DNA of 64,000 nucleotides from Entoloma clypeatum (Eukaryota > Basidiomycota > Agaricomycetes > Agaricales > Entolomataceae): positions 2,666,001-2,730,000 of the forward strand of contig OY751496.1 of assembly GCA_963565915.1 (NCBI GenBank), read 5' to 3'. Both the position numbers and the translations under genes were made by a program. Position 1 is the stretch's first letter; each line of letters opens with the position of its first letter. The notes beneath the pieces were generated by a model, which did no database searches, was not told the DNA's origin, and worked only from the letters and a program-made list of their open reading frames with translations. Below, piece by piece: positions 19,953 to 30,700 of this stretch.

Positions 19953-20083
19953 GTATTTCCCTCTTAGGGCCGAACCCTGAGGCCCAGATGAGGTAATCCA
20001 CGTGACCGTTGGTTGAAAAGCTTTGTGCGTGATCTTTCTCTCTTGTCACCCAACCACAACATCTATCCCGACGCCTATCCGTT

Positions 20084-21102
20084 ATGTCCGCTGAAAACTC
20101 ACCCCTCGCCGCTCTTCGTGCTGAAAGGGAGCGCCAGAAGAAGGTCACCGAAGAGTTGGAGAGGAAACTGCAGGAGGCAGAGGAGCGGGCGAAGGAAGAT
20201 GCAGAGCGCGCGGAGGCGAAGAGGGCGGCGAAAGAGCGGAGACGAGCAGAGAGGAAGGCAGAGAAGGCGAAGGCGAAGGAACCGGTCGCGGGTGCAGGTG
20301 CGGATGCGGAGGCGGATGCGGATGCGGATGCGGCGAGTGCGGAGGTGAAGAAGGTCCGGCTGCAGGGGGTTTTCAAGAATATGCCTGCGAGTTACGAGCA
20401 GGGGAAGGAGGATTGCACCTCCTGCTTGAAAGCGGGGGACTTGTGTTTTTGGCCATCGGAGTGAGTTTTTCCTATTTCTTTATACGCTTCGTTATTAACT
20501 TGTTCTTTAGGAATGACAATGCTTCGTCGTGCTGGCGGTGCCAGCGTTTAAAACGAAGCTGCAGAACGGGAGCGGAAGCGGAGTCGGAGGTGAAGCGGAG
20601 GATGACCAAGGCGGTGAGGGTCGGAAAGGCTAAGGTGGCAGGTGGTGCGACGAAGAACGCGAAGGCGGGATCGTCCAAGGGAGAGGGGACCGCGGAGGGA
20701 TCGCGGATAGCCGCAGCGTCGGAGGAGCCGGAGTTCATGCCGGAGGGGTTTGGTCCGCCGGAGGTGGTCATAGGCACGGAGGTGGTGAGAGGGCTTAGGA
20801 GCATGATAAGGGAGATGCGGCTGATAAAGGCGGAGTTGAAGGAATTGTGGGAGATCAAGGAGCTTTTGACAGTTATCGCGTGGAGGGAGGATTCGGAGGC
20901 TTCGGAGGAGGGATCCGACGAGGACGAGGATGCGGAGGAGTATGATAGGGTATTGGAGGAGTTGGGAAGGGAGGTAGAAGAAGAAGCAGAAAAAGAAGAA
21001 GAAACGAAGAAGCGGAAGCGGATGGAGGAAGCGGAAGAGGAATCCGGATTGGAGTGGAACGAGGAGATGGAGGGGGTATCTAACAAAAAACAGCGAAAGT
21101 AG
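20084..21102 (+). CDS. Zn2Cys6 cluster protein encoded antisense within element 3
   Basis: Two exons, 20084-20460 and 20511-21102, separated by a 50-bp GT-AG intron; joined length is 323 codons including stop. The N-terminal third is a Lys/Glu/Ala-rich coiled coil (ELERKLQEAEERAKEDAER). The intron falls inside a cysteine array that, once spliced, reads Cys-x2-Cys-x6-Cys-x11-Cys-x2-Cys-x6-Cys (CTSCLKAGDLC, then CWRCQRLKRSC). This is the binuclear zinc-cluster spacing of Gal4-type fungal regulators, which bind CGG triplets. The C-terminus is acidic with basic patches (KKRKRMEEAEEE and NKKQRK at the end) that could be nuclear signals. The gene ends 44 bp from the convergent pol stop. Whether it binds the host element's CGGA sites is inference. 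Confidence 0.82.
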
Positions 21103-21146
21103 TTTTTTGTTAGTATAAAATTTTAATAGATTTTCTTTTCTTTTTG

Positions 21147-21618
21147 TTACAAGCGCGATAAGGGGCCTGGCTTAGTTGGTTGAGCGGAGTGGAAGTCCGC
21201 TACCGTATCCGCTGCGTGTTCAAGCTCGGATGTGGGTAACCAAGAAAACTCTTCACTGGTGTCTTCATAACCTAACCAGCGGACGAGGTAAAGGAGTTTG
21301 CAGCGTCGTCTTTTATCGATCTTTGAGTCGACGATTTCTGCAATTTCGTATTCGGTTTCTCCGTCCATCTCGAGCGGAGGCGGAGGAGATTGTATCCGAT
21401 TTGGAATCTCGTTAGGAGTTGCTGGTTCGAGCATGGATATGTGGAAGACGGGGTGTATAGCACGCATAGTGTCGGGTAGACGTAGTGTAAAGGAGTGCGT
21501 GCCGGGTTGGGCTATGATTTCAAATGGGCCAGCATATTTGTCGGATAACTTTTGGGTGGGTCGTGTGGTGCGGAAGAACTTAGCTTTAACAAAGACTTCT
21601 TGTCCGACGCGGAGCGGG
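21147..21618 (-). CDS. Element 3 pol, 3' part with chromodomain
   Basis: The minus-strand frame from 21618 to the stop at 21147 encodes the integrase C-terminal region (VFVKAKFFRTTRPTQKLSDK, AGPFEI) and a chromodomain (YEIAEIVDSKIDKRRRCKLL then RWLGYEDTSEEFSWLP). It is the continuation of the pol at 27719-30928: collapsing element 4 and one GCGGG duplication joins the two frames exactly. It cannot be translated as one protein in the present state. Confidence 0.9.
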
Positions 21619-22052
21619 TGTAAGGGCGACCTTACGATCCAAGACTCAAACTCAGATACTTGCAAGGGAGATCCGAAGTTTAGATTGAGCAGTCTAATAA
21701 GTAATACAACACATACCTTGCAAGGGAGATCCGAAGAGAAAGTTCTAAGGATTCCCCTGCAAGCTAGCTGCGATAAATAGTAAAATGAGATATGAAATAA
21801 GAGATAAAACGAGACACATGAATGATGAGCAATGATCGGGAGTAGCGATGAAGGATGAATGGAAACAAGATGAATGATAGTACCTGCGATCCGACGTGCG
21901 GAGTAGCAGATGGGGGCGGAGTCGTCAGATGCGGAGAGGCGGATAAGATGTCGGAGACAGCGGATACGATCGGAGGACGTCGGAGATGGTGGAATAGAAA
22001 GGAAAGGAGGAAAGTAAAGGAAAAGTGAAAAGTGAAAGTGGTTGCCCTTACA
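21619..22052 (-). repeat. Element 4 3' LTR
   Basis: 434 bp, nearly identical to 27285-27718 (one visible difference, AGCAGATGGGG versus AGCGGATGGGG). Contains a block of about ten CGGA/TCCG motifs in ~110 bp near 21890-21990. Confidence 0.95.
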
Positions 22053-22063
22053 TCACCTCCCCT

Positions 22064-25000
22064 TCAAGGCACGGCGTCTCGACGTGTCAGGCGAAACGAG
22101 TCGAATATCGCAGCGGAGATCCGACGCGGAGCTCCCGGATGACGTCGGTAGAAGTCGCGGACTAGGCACGGAGCGTGGACATTGTCTTCTGCTTCCCAGG
22201 AATTCTCTTCGTAGCCATATCCCTTCCATTTGACCAAGAATTGAAGCTTGCCTCGATGCAGTCGGCTGTCCAAGAGGTTTTCAACATCATACTCCAATTC
22301 TTCTCCCACTACCGTCGGAGGCGGAGGAGAGCGGACTTGGCGTCGGAAAGGGTCGTCGGGAACTAGTGAAAGTTTGACGACGTGGAATACTGGGTGAATG
22401 CGGGACATGGAAGGGGGAAGGCGAAGTTCGTAGGCATGTGTTCCGACAGGTCGGACCACTGGGAAAGGGCCTACGTACCGATGTGCAAGTTTTTTTGTGG
22501 GTCGGGTGGTTTTGAGGTCCGATGAGTCTAAAAAGACCTTGTCCCCCGGGCGGAATGTCGGAGTGGTGCTCCGATGCTGGTTGTAGTATCGCGCCATGTC
22601 GTCCTTTGCCTTTGTTAGTGCTGCGCGAGCCTCTTCCAGAGCGGACTTCATCCGCTCGCTGAAATCCGCTACCGCCTCGATTTCCGTCCGCTTCTCGCGA
22701 GGTTCGAATCCCATGCGCGGATGGCGGCCGGTGTCAATGTAGAACGGAGTTTGACGTGTCGATGCGTGAACATGGTTGTTGTATGCAAATTCAGCCATCG
22801 GAAGCCATTCGTCCCAATCATCTTGACGTTCATTGACGAATAGGCGAAGATATTGTTCCAATCCTTGATTGACCCGCTCCGTCTGTCCGTCCGACTGCGG
22901 ATGGTAGGCTGTCGAGGCAGCAATCTTAATGCCAAGTAGCCTATATAGTTCGCGCGTGAACTTGGCGACAAACTGTGGTCCGCGGTCGGAGACAATGGCC
23001 TCCGGTAGTCCGTGGAGTTTCCAGACGTTTTGAATATAGGAGCGTGCAGTCCCGAGTGCGGAGATGTCGGAGTGCGTCGGGATGAAGTGTCCCCGCTTCC
23101 CTACTGAGTCCACTACCACCATGATAGCGTCGTAGCCGTGGGCTTCTGGTAGTTCAGTAATGAAGTCAACACTGGTTACTTGCCACCGCTCCGTGGGGAC
23201 CGGTAGTGGATTGAGCTCTCCGGAGGGCGGAGTGCGTCGGACCTTGGTGCGGAGGCATGAGTCGCATGTCTTGCAATATTGACCTATTAAACGAGACATG
23301 TGTGGCCACCAGTAATTGCGCGACACCAGTTCCAAGGTTTTCCACCGTCCCGGATGTCCGGCCACTGGAGTGTCGTGGTGTTGTGTGAGGATCCGATGAC
23401 GCAGTTGGGGATTATTAGGAACATAGATACGATCCCTGAAGTAGAGCAAACCTTCCGCTTGCCTCCACTCCGCACTTCGGACGGACCCCGCTCCGACGGT
23501 CGGAAGGGATCTGACGACCTCCGCCACACTATCCTCCAGTAGCCCCTCTCGGATTCCCTGTCGGACCTGGCAGAGGACGTCGCGTTCTTCCCCTTGAACA
23601 GTTACCCCACGCATTGCTCGCACTGCAAACAATTCTGGTCGAAGAAGGATGATGTTTTCGTTGTCCCGCGATCCGTCTCCGTGGTCCGCTCGTCGGGACA
23701 AAGCGTCGGACTTGCCCATTGACTTTCCAGGTCGATGGTGCATTTTAAAATCGAAACGAGCGAGGTATAAGGACCATCTAGCTTGTCGTCGATTTAGTTT
23801 TTGAGCTGTCATGAAGTACTCAAGATTTTTGTGGTCCGTCCAAATCTCCACTGTCTTCTCCGCTCCTTCAAGGAAGTGCCTCCACTCCTCTAATGCGCGG
23901 ACCACTGCCAACATCTCCTTGTCATAGATCTCGTAGTTGCGTTCCACCGGACTGAGGCTTTTGGAATAGAATGCGACAGGGTGCCACTTACCGTCCTCTG
24001 TTGGTTGGGACAGTACTGCTCCGGTTGCAAAGTCCGAGCTATCCGCTTCTACCCGCCACTCCTTTCGATGATCAGCTAAGACCAGGATCGGAGCGGATGT
24101 AATCCTCCGCTTCAACTCCGCAAATGCGGACACTTCTCCTTCCTTCCAAGACCAGAGGTGCCCCTTCTTCGTGAGCTCGAAAAGAGGGCGCGCGATGTCC
24201 GAAAACCCTTCAATAAAACGGCGATAGAAGTTAGTGAACCCCAGAAAGGACTGTACTTCTCGGACGTTTGTCGGAGCAGGCCACTCCGCGACCCCCGCTA
24301 CTTTCACCGGATCCATCTCTACGCGTCCTTGTTCAATAATAAGGCCTAAGTATTCAATGCGCGTTTGCTCAAACTCGCATTTCTCTGGTTTTAGATAGAG
24401 TTTGTGTTCGTGAAGTCGTTCCAGTACAATCCGTGTGACCCTCCGATGTTCCGCAAGGGTCTCCGTGAAGATGAGTATATCGTCAAGGTAAACACAAACT
24501 ACACCTTCAGTGATAAGGTCCTGAAAGATCTCGTTCATCATAGTCTGGAATGTGGATGGACTATTAGTGAGGCCGAAGAACATCACCAATGGTTCATAGA
24601 GTCCGCGATTGGTCCGAAAAGCGGCCTTCCACTCGTCTCCGGGCTTTATCCGTACATTGTTGTAACCCCAGCGGATGTCGAGTTTGGTGAAGTATTGAGC
24701 GCGTTGAAGTTTATTGATCAGTTCGGATATGAGCGGAAGCGGATACTTGTTTTTGATAGTTTTGGAATTGAGTGACCGGTAGTCTTGTACAAGACGAAGG
24801 GAGCCATCCTTTTTCTTGATATAGAACACCGGAGATGCCATCGGAGACTTGGAAGGGCGGATCCGACCAGTTGCAAGGTTTTCCTCCAAAAACGCGTCGA
24901 GTTCTTTCTGTTCGTTCGGGGCGAGCGGATATACCTTACAACCCGCCGGAGAGGCGTCCGGAACAAGTTCAATGGCGTGGTCCCACGTCCGCTCTTCCGG

Positions 25001-26134
25001 TAAGGTGTCGAAAGAGGTCTTTGAGAATACGTCTTCGAAATCAAACAAGTGGTCTGGTACGGAATCGCGGAAAGATTTGGGTTTCTGGTTACTGAGGAAG
25101 GCCTCCGATAGACGTTGCGAGATATTGGATGAAGCGCGGATGAACTCCGCCTCCGCAGGTACTGTTCCGACAAAAAGGCGGTCTCCCTCCTCAAACTCAT
25201 CCTCTTCCTCATCGTCTTCCGCTAACTCCTCCGTTTCTTCTCCTTCTGTGACATCCTCCACCCATGGGCCGCGTGGAGCCTCCTCCTCTAGACCGGACGT
25301 CGGAGTGGAACCCATCCGACAGGCTCGGATGCGGACTTGTTCGAACTTCCGCTCCTTCCGCTCTTGGGCTGCCTCCTGTTGGCATGTCCGACATCGTGCA
25401 GGACACCGGCTCATCTTCACTTCCCCTGAAGTCCAATCTACCTCGGGGTTGTGTTCTTTGAGCCAAGTGAAGCCTAACACGATTTCTTGTTTTCCCAAAC
25501 TTGTGACTGCAAGCTGGGTCCGTTCCGAGTGATCCCGATAGCGGAGCACTACGTCCAACACCTCCGTTATTGCTCCGGCCTCATTCGGAGTTCCGTCGAT
25601 GTTGTATACCGGAATTGCGCGTTGTAGTTTTCGAGTAGAGAGTCGGTGTTTCTCGACCAGAGTACGTTCAATAAACGATCCTGTTGCCCCACTGTCGAGT
25701 AAGGCCTTTTGTGATAGTATGTCTTTAGTGTCGGTAGTTTCGAGAACTATGTCTAGTTCGAGGGAATTGTCGGAGCGAGCGGCTGCGGCGAGAACATATT
25801 GTTTTGGAAGCCGCCGCTCCCACTTAGAGAAGCGGATGCGGATAGGGTTTGCGGAGTTGGGTGCGACTATAGGATCGTTTGCAGGCTTAGAGATGGAGGG
25901 TATAGGATCATATTGTTCCATAAATAAGGCAGCATAACGATTTTTAGTAGACAACGAGGGCGCACTGTTCACTCGTTGTGAGGAGGAAAATCCTCCTGTC
26001 CTCCCTCCGACTCCGCAGACTCCGTGGGCGGAACGGAGTTGCCTTCCGCCGCGTCCTTGACCACGAGTTGTTCCATGATAAACTCGTCTTGTTCCTCCAT
26101 CGTCATGAATCGGACGTCGAAGCGAAGGGGGCAT
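22064..26134 (-). CDS. Pol of element 4
   Basis: The frame is open for 1,356 codons from 26134 to 22064 and overlaps gag by 166 nt. Entry is probably by -1 frameshift near the end of gag. Domain order: protease (LLDSGATGSFIERTLV), RT (CVYLDDILIF; FGLTNSPSTF), RNase H (EADSSDFATGAVLS), integrase zinc finger (HPGRWKTLELV; CDSCLRTK), integrase core (DFITELPEAHG; SDRGPQFVAKF; a Glu in GQTERVNQGLEQYL) and a C-terminal chromodomain (FLVKWKGYGYEENSWEAED). The stop at 22064 is 12 bp from the 3' LTR. No disabling stop was seen. Confidence 0.95.
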   Translation of the reverse strand: MPPSLRRPIHDDGGTRRVYHGTTRGQGRGGRQLRSAHGVCGVGGRTGGFSSSQRVNSAPSLSTKNRYAALFMEQYDPIPSISKPANDPIVAPNSANPIRIRFSKWERRLPKQYVLAAAARSDNSLELDIVLETTDTKDILSQKALLDSGATGSFIERTLVEKHRLSTRKLQRAIPVYNIDGTPNEAGAITEVLDVVLRYRDHSERTQLAVTSLGKQEIVLGFTWLKEHNPEVDWTSGEVKMSRCPARCRTCQQEAAQERKERKFEQVRIRACRMGSTPTSGLEEEAPRGPWVEDVTEGEETEELAEDDEEEDEFEEGDRLFVGTVPAEAEFIRASSNISQRLSEAFLSNQKPKSFRDSVPDHLFDFEDVFSKTSFDTLPEERTWDHAIELVPDASPAGCKVYPLAPNEQKELDAFLEENLATGRIRPSKSPMASPVFYIKKKDGSLRLVQDYRSLNSKTIKNKYPLPLISELINKLQRAQYFTKLDIRWGYNNVRIKPGDEWKAAFRTNRGLYEPLVMFFGLTNSPSTFQTMMNEIFQDLITEGVVCVYLDDILIFTETLAEHRRVTRIVLERLHEHKLYLKPEKCEFEQTRIEYLGLIIEQGRVEMDPVKVAGVAEWPAPTNVREVQSFLGFTNFYRRFIEGFSDIARPLFELTKKGHLWSWKEGEVSAFAELKRRITSAPILVLADHRKEWRVEADSSDFATGAVLSQPTEDGKWHPVAFYSKSLSPVERNYEIYDKEMLAVVRALEEWRHFLEGAEKTVEIWTDHKNLEYFMTAQKLNRRQARWSLYLARFDFKMHHRPGKSMGKSDALSRRADHGDGSRDNENIILLRPELFAVRAMRGVTVQGEERDVLCQVRQGIREGLLEDSVAEVVRSLPTVGAGSVRSAEWRQAEGLLYFRDRIYVPNNPQLRHRILTQHHDTPVAGHPGRWKTLELVSRNYWWPHMSRLIGQYCKTCDSCLRTKVRRTPPSGELNPLPVPTERWQVTSVDFITELPEAHGYDAIMVVVDSVGKRGHFIPTHSDISALGTARSYIQNVWKLHGLPEAIVSDRGPQFVAKFTRELYRLLGIKIAASTAYHPQSDGQTERVNQGLEQYLRLFVNERQDDWDEWLPMAEFAYNNHVHASTRQTPFYIDTGRHPRMGFEPREKRTEIEAVADFSERMKSALEEARAALTKAKDDMARYYNQHRSTTPTFRPGDKVFLDSSDLKTTRPTKKLAHRYVGPFPVVRPVGTHAYELRLPPSMSRIHPVFHVVKLSLVPDDPFRRQVRSPPPPTVVGEELEYDVENLLDSRLHRGKLQFLVKWKGYGYEENSWEAEDNVHAPCLVRDFYRRHPGAPRRISAAIFDSFRLTRRDAVP

Positions 26135-27123
26135 TCACGACTGAAGTGACCCGTTTTGTTACATCTGAAGCATGCATTGGCATTCTTGCCTTTGACGCGT
26201 GAAGTATCAATGTCCATTGCATTAGGGTCCCTTGTCGGCGGAGCGGTTGCGGATGCGAGCGGAGCTGGACGCGGAGTGAATGGAATGTAGGGGCGAGGGA
26301 ATACTGAGGTGCCAGGTACTCTTGGTCCGACGACGTTGCGGAAGGCAGATGTGCGGGTCGGAGCAGTGGCTTTGAAGGCTTTGTTGGCAATTCTATTGTC
26401 GTCGTTGACTCGTGCTGCAGAGTACCACTCATCGGGGTTGTCGTCCGCAGGCCGTCCGTGGGTCAGGGTGGCGATCTCGTTCTGAATGTCGGAACGGAGA
26501 CCATGGCGGAATTTGAGTACTATATTGGTATCCTCCTGATAGCCTGCTTTGTCAATGTAGTCTTTGAACTCGTCAATATAGGTCTCGACATCCCGTTGAC
26601 CTTGATAATAGGATTCTCCTTCGAGGATCAGTCTCGCGTCCTGTTCCTCATTCTTCGGAGTGAACTCCGTTGTAAAGACGGCGCGGAAGTCCACCCAAGT
26701 CCGATAAGGCGGAGCACCGGTCCTCCGCTCTTGTCGGATAATGCGATCCGCAAAGCGTGCTGCGCGTCCACTCTTCATGAAAGATAAGGCCCAATAAATT
26801 TTAGCGTGGTCGTCTGCGAACTGTTCCGGAGCCAGCCCCATAAACAATTCACAGGAGTTTAGAAAGGTCCAGCCATTTGCGCGCGATCCGTCGAAGTCTG
26901 ACGGATTGGCGGGTTTTGCTCGACGCACGCCCGGATTGGCCGGAGCGAGCGGAGCAGGTGGAGGTGCGGGTGCGGGAGCAGGTGGGATAGGTGGCGGAGC
27001 TGGGGCAGGAATTGCGTTGAAGGCGAGGAGGAGTTGGTCAAGTTGAGTCGAGATATCAGCGAGAGTTTGACGTTGTTCCTGGAACTCGTGCTCGAGCTGT
27101 TCAAGGCGATTGGGGTCGTCCAT
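25969..27123 (-). CDS. Gag of element 4
   Basis: 384 codons from the ATG at 27123. The N-terminus is a predicted coiled coil (MDDPNRLEQLEHEFQEQRQT), followed by a Pro/Ala-rich linker and a capsid-like region (DFDGSRANGWTFLNSCELFM). One CCHC knuckle (CFRCNKTGHFSREC) lies near the C-terminus. The last residues include EDFPP, encoded across a GGATTTTCC run also found at the gag end of element 1. Confidence 0.92.
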   Translation of the reverse strand: MDDPNRLEQLEHEFQEQRQTLADISTQLDQLLLAFNAIPAPAPPPIPPAPAPAPPPAPLAPANPGVRRAKPANPSDFDGSRANGWTFLNSCELFMGLAPEQFADDHAKIYWALSFMKSGRAARFADRIIRQERRTGAPPYRTWVDFRAVFTTEFTPKNEEQDARLILEGESYYQGQRDVETYIDEFKDYIDKAGYQEDTNIVLKFRHGLRSDIQNEIATLTHGRPADDNPDEWYSAARVNDDNRIANKAFKATAPTRTSAFRNVVGPRVPGTSVFPRPYIPFTPRPAPLASATAPPTRDPNAMDIDTSRVKGKNANACFRCNKTGHFSRECPLRFDVRFMTMEEQDEFIMEQLVVKDAAEGNSVPPTESAESEGGQEDFPPHNE

Positions 27124-27272
27124 TACTATGCGCGGAGCAGAATCACCGGTTACGGAGAGGTAATTAGAAGAACTGGAAGGGGTGTGAGATGTATCGGAGT
27201 CGGACGCGGACGAAGCTACTCCGAAGCGCGGAATCGTGACAACGATGCAATCGGACCCGGTCCAATTAGATG

Positions 27273-27282
27273 AGAACTTTCT
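27273..27282 (-). other. Primer-binding site of element 4 (self-primed)
   Basis: On the minus strand AGAAAGTTCT begins 2 nt after the 5' LTR. Its complement AGAACTTTCT lies at 27403-27412 in the LTR, 33 bp from the TATA-like TATTTATC (27438-27445). The spacing matches elements 1 and 3. Confidence 0.7.
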
Positions 27283-27284
27283 AC

Positions 27285-27718
27285 TGTAAGGGCGACCTTA
27301 CGATCCAAGACTCAAACTCAGATACTTGCAAGGGAGATCCGAAGTTTAGATTGAGCAGTCTAATAAGTAATACAACACATACCTTGCAAGGGAGATCCGA
27401 AGAGAAAGTTCTAAGGATTCCCCTGCAAGCTAGCTGCGATAAATAGTAAAATGAGATATGAAATAAGAGATAAAACGAGACACATGAATGATGAGCAATG
27501 ATCGGGAGTAGCGATGAAGGATGAATGGAAACAAGATGAATGATAGTACCTGCGATCCGACGTGCGGAGTAGCGGATGGGGGCGGAGTCGTCAGATGCGG
27601 AGAGGCGGATAAGATGTCGGAGACAGCGGATACGATCGGAGGACGTCGGAGATGGTGGAATAGAAAGGAAAGGAGGAAAGTAAAGGAAAAGTGAAAAGTG
27701 AAAGTGGTTGCCCTTACA
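27285..27718 (-). repeat. Element 4 5' LTR
   Basis: 434 bp, followed on the plus strand by the GCGGG duplication at 27719-27723. In the sense direction the CGGA/TCCG-rich block lies in U3 upstream of the TATA-like box. Confidence 0.95.
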
Positions 27719-30700
27719 GCGGGGGAGGCGGAGAACGTCGGACGTCCGCAGGGCCTTGATAACGTTGTTGTGCCTCTGCGACAGCAGTCTTTAGTTCTTG
27801 ATGTAATTCATCTAAGTCGACGATGTATTGTCGAGCTTTATCGGATGCTAGATCACGTTCCGGATGGAGTGTAATGTCGGGGTGATAACCTTTGTTGGCG
27901 AAGAATGGTGATACACCTGTGGTGGCACTCGGAGTGTTGTTGTAAGCGAACTCCGCAAGCGGAAGCAAAGCGGACCAGTTGTCTTGCTGGTAGTTGCAGA
28001 AAATGCGGAGGTATTGTTCGAGTGTCTGGTTGGTGCGTTCGGTTTGACCATCGCCTTCAGGGTGATATCCAGAAGTGAAGTGAAGTCTCATATCGAGGGC
28101 TTTTGCAAGAGAGCGGAAAAAACGGGAGACGAATTCAGGTCTGCGATCGGATGTGACGTTTTGCGGAACTCCGTGCTTGGAAAAGACGTGAAGCACGAAA
28201 AGGTTTGCTAGGTCTTCGGATGTGCAATTAATGGTGGTAGGGATGAATATGCCTTGTTTAGTGAGGCGGTCTACAATGACCAGAATCGCATCGGAGCCAG
28301 CGGATGTCGGAAGGGGTTCAATGAAATCCATGGAAATAGAATGCCAGGGACGTTCAGGAATAGGGAGTTGTTTAAGCAGACCGTAGGGTTTATGACGTTG
28401 GGGTTTGGCGCGCATACAAGTGGTACATGACTTGCAATACTTTTTGACGAAGTCGCGCATTCCAGGCCAAGTGTATTCTCGTTGGATAAGACTAATAGTC
28501 TTATTTTGACCAGGGTGTCCAGCGAGGATATGGTCGTGCTTATTGCGGAGGATGCGGAGACGGAGGTCGGATGAGTCGGGAACATAGATACGTCCATTGT
28601 GGAGTAGATAACCTGCTTCATTCACGATCCAGCGTGGATTAGGATTGTCGAGGAAAGAGGTATAAATGGGATCAGTCGGAAGAGCGGAGAGGATGTCGGA
28701 GCGGAGCTGATCTGTATCCATGATGATTGTGGCACGGAGGACGGGTGTATATAACTCTGTTGCGCGAAGTGAAGTGGTGAGCTGTTCTTGTGTGAAGATG
28801 GGTTTGAAGTTGCTTGGGTTGATGGACGAATAGTCGCTATTTCCCTCTTTAGGGTAGATGTCCCATCGTCTACTTAAAAGATCGGGCTTCGTACCTAAAC
28901 GGCCAGGGCGGAAGCGGATGACGAGATTGAACTGGCAGAGGTATTCGGACCAACGAGCTTGTCGACGTGATAAAATCTTGGTAGTAGAAAAGTACTCAAG
29001 ATTTTTGTGGTCCGTTATGACATCGATCGGAGCAGCGGAGCCTTCAAGGTAGTGACGCCAAACCTTGAATGCATCGTGGATCGCTAATAGTTCTTTGTTG
29101 TGGGTGTCATAGTTTAACTCGGGAGGTGTAAAGGTGCGGGAGTGGAAAGCGACCGGATGGATTTCGTCGTCGGAGGTGCGGATGGAGAGGATCGCACCCA
29201 AAGCGTAGTCGGAGGCATCGGTTTCGACGATAATAGGGCTGTCGGGAATCCAATGCATAAGAACAGGTGCCGTGGTAAAGGCTTTCTTCAAAGTTTTGAA
29301 AGATTCGCGAGCGGAGTCGGAGAAGTGCCATTGTGTGTTTTTGCGGGTGAGTCGAGTGAGCGGAACGGTGATTTCGGAGTAGTAAGGAATGAATCGTCGA
29401 TAAAAATTGGCAAAACCTAAGAAAGACTGAATGTCTTTGACCTTCCTTGGTTCAGGCCAATCTTGAATAATTTTGACTTTCTTATCCGACATGCGGAGGC
29501 CTGTCGGAGAGAGGATAAAGCCAAGGTATTCAACAGTATCCGTAGAAAACTCGCATTTGTCTGCGCGTGCGTATAAGCCGTGTTGTCGGAGACGTCGGAG
29601 GACTTCGCGGACATGCTTCCGATGCTCGGAGGGAGAGTCGGAGTAGATGAGGATGTCGTCGAGATATATGGTAACATACTTATCAAGCAGGTCGTGGAAG
29701 ATGTCGTTCATGAAGCGTTGAAAAACGGCTGGGGAGTTGGTGAGTCCAAATGGCATGACAAGCCATTCAAAAGACCCGTAGCGCGTGCGGAAGGCGGTTT
29801 TCCATTCATCTCCTTCCGCTATGCGGACGAGGTGATAGGCGTGTCGGAGGTCGAGAGCCGTATAAACACTGGCTTTTCCAGCGGTCTGGAGAAGGTCGGA
29901 TATGAGCGGAAGCGGATATCGGTCCTTCTTTGAGATTTTGTTAAGACCACGGAAATCGACGCAAAGACGAAGGGAGCCATCCTTTTTATGAACGAAAAGG
30001 ACGGGAGCACCGTGTGGGGAGGAAGAGGGTCGGATGAATCCAATGGTGAGGTGTTCGTCAATGAATTCACGGAGGGCATTGAGTTCGGTTTGTGAAAGGG
30101 AGTAGATCGGACCGAACGGAGGAGCGGAGCCCTCTTCAAGTTCGATTTTGAGGTCGTAGGTACGGTGGGGTGGAAGAGTGTCTGCTTTTCCTTTACTGAA
30201 GACGTCAGCATAGTCGTGGTATTCTTCGGGTACGTTTGTCAAGTTGGGGGTGTCGGAAGCGGATGCGGAGTGAGCGGAAACGGAGGGAGTCGAAAGGTGA
30301 AGTCGAAAGGATTGTGTACCAGGCAATTTGCATGCCCTCATAAATGCGGCTGCGTTAATGAGTGAAATCTGCGGAGCGGACTGCGGAGGTACGATCGGAG
30401 GTTCCGGAGGAGGAAGCGTAGCTGTCCTACCTTGGGAGGAGGTCGACGTCGATGTCGGAAACGGCTCTTTTTGCATCTGTGGACGGAAAGTGATACTGCC
30501 CAATACCCAGTCAATCATAGGATTGTGGCGGGTGAGCCAGTTGTATCCAAGAACCACGGAAGAAGCGGAGTCGAGCGGAGTAACATAAAAATCCTGTTCA
30601 AAGGATTCACCTGAAAGAAAACATATAGGTATTGTTACAACTTGAGTGATAAACGCGTTAGAAGAACCATCGAAAAGCTTTAGTTCTAAGGGTGGAATAG

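Larger units (their letters stand above)
21619..27718 (-). mobile_element. Element 4: complete chromovirus nested in element 3 pol
   Basis: 6,100 bp with 434-bp LTRs (21619-22052 and 27285-27718, TGTAAGG...CCTTACA) that differ at about one visible base. The duplication GCGGG lies at 21614-21618 and 27719-27723. Gag and pol are both open, with pol in the -1 frame relative to gag. Low LTR divergence and intact frames suggest a recent, possibly competent, insertion. Like element 3 it is unusually rich in CGGA/TCCG, but it carries no zinc-cluster gene of its own. Confidence 0.96.

Noticed and set aside
20280..20345. GCGGAT tandem repeat as a satellite
   Set aside because: It is short, imperfect and lies in the coding sequence of the zinc-cluster protein (Ala/Asp repeats). 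It is treated as part of the wider CGGA enrichment.
20472..21086. Serine-rich open frame opposite the zinc-cluster gene
   Set aside because: It is a low-complexity mirror of an acidic, Glu-rich coding strand; the plus strand has the intron and cysteine array.
21158..21240. tRNA-like sequence: TGGCTTAGTTGG resembles an A box and GTTCAAGCTC a B box
   Set aside because: No cloverleaf forms: the T-arm and acceptor stems do not pair. The bases are the reverse complement of the pol chromodomain end and codon use explains them.
24849..25532. Plus-strand open frames opposite element 4 pol
   Set aside because: They are shadows of pol codons rich in Glu/Pro and carry no recognisable domain.
27714..30557. 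Starting element 3 pol at the ATG at 30557
   Set aside because: The protease motif lies upstream (near 30760) in the same frame, and that frame is reached by -1 shift from gag, so the ATG is internal.
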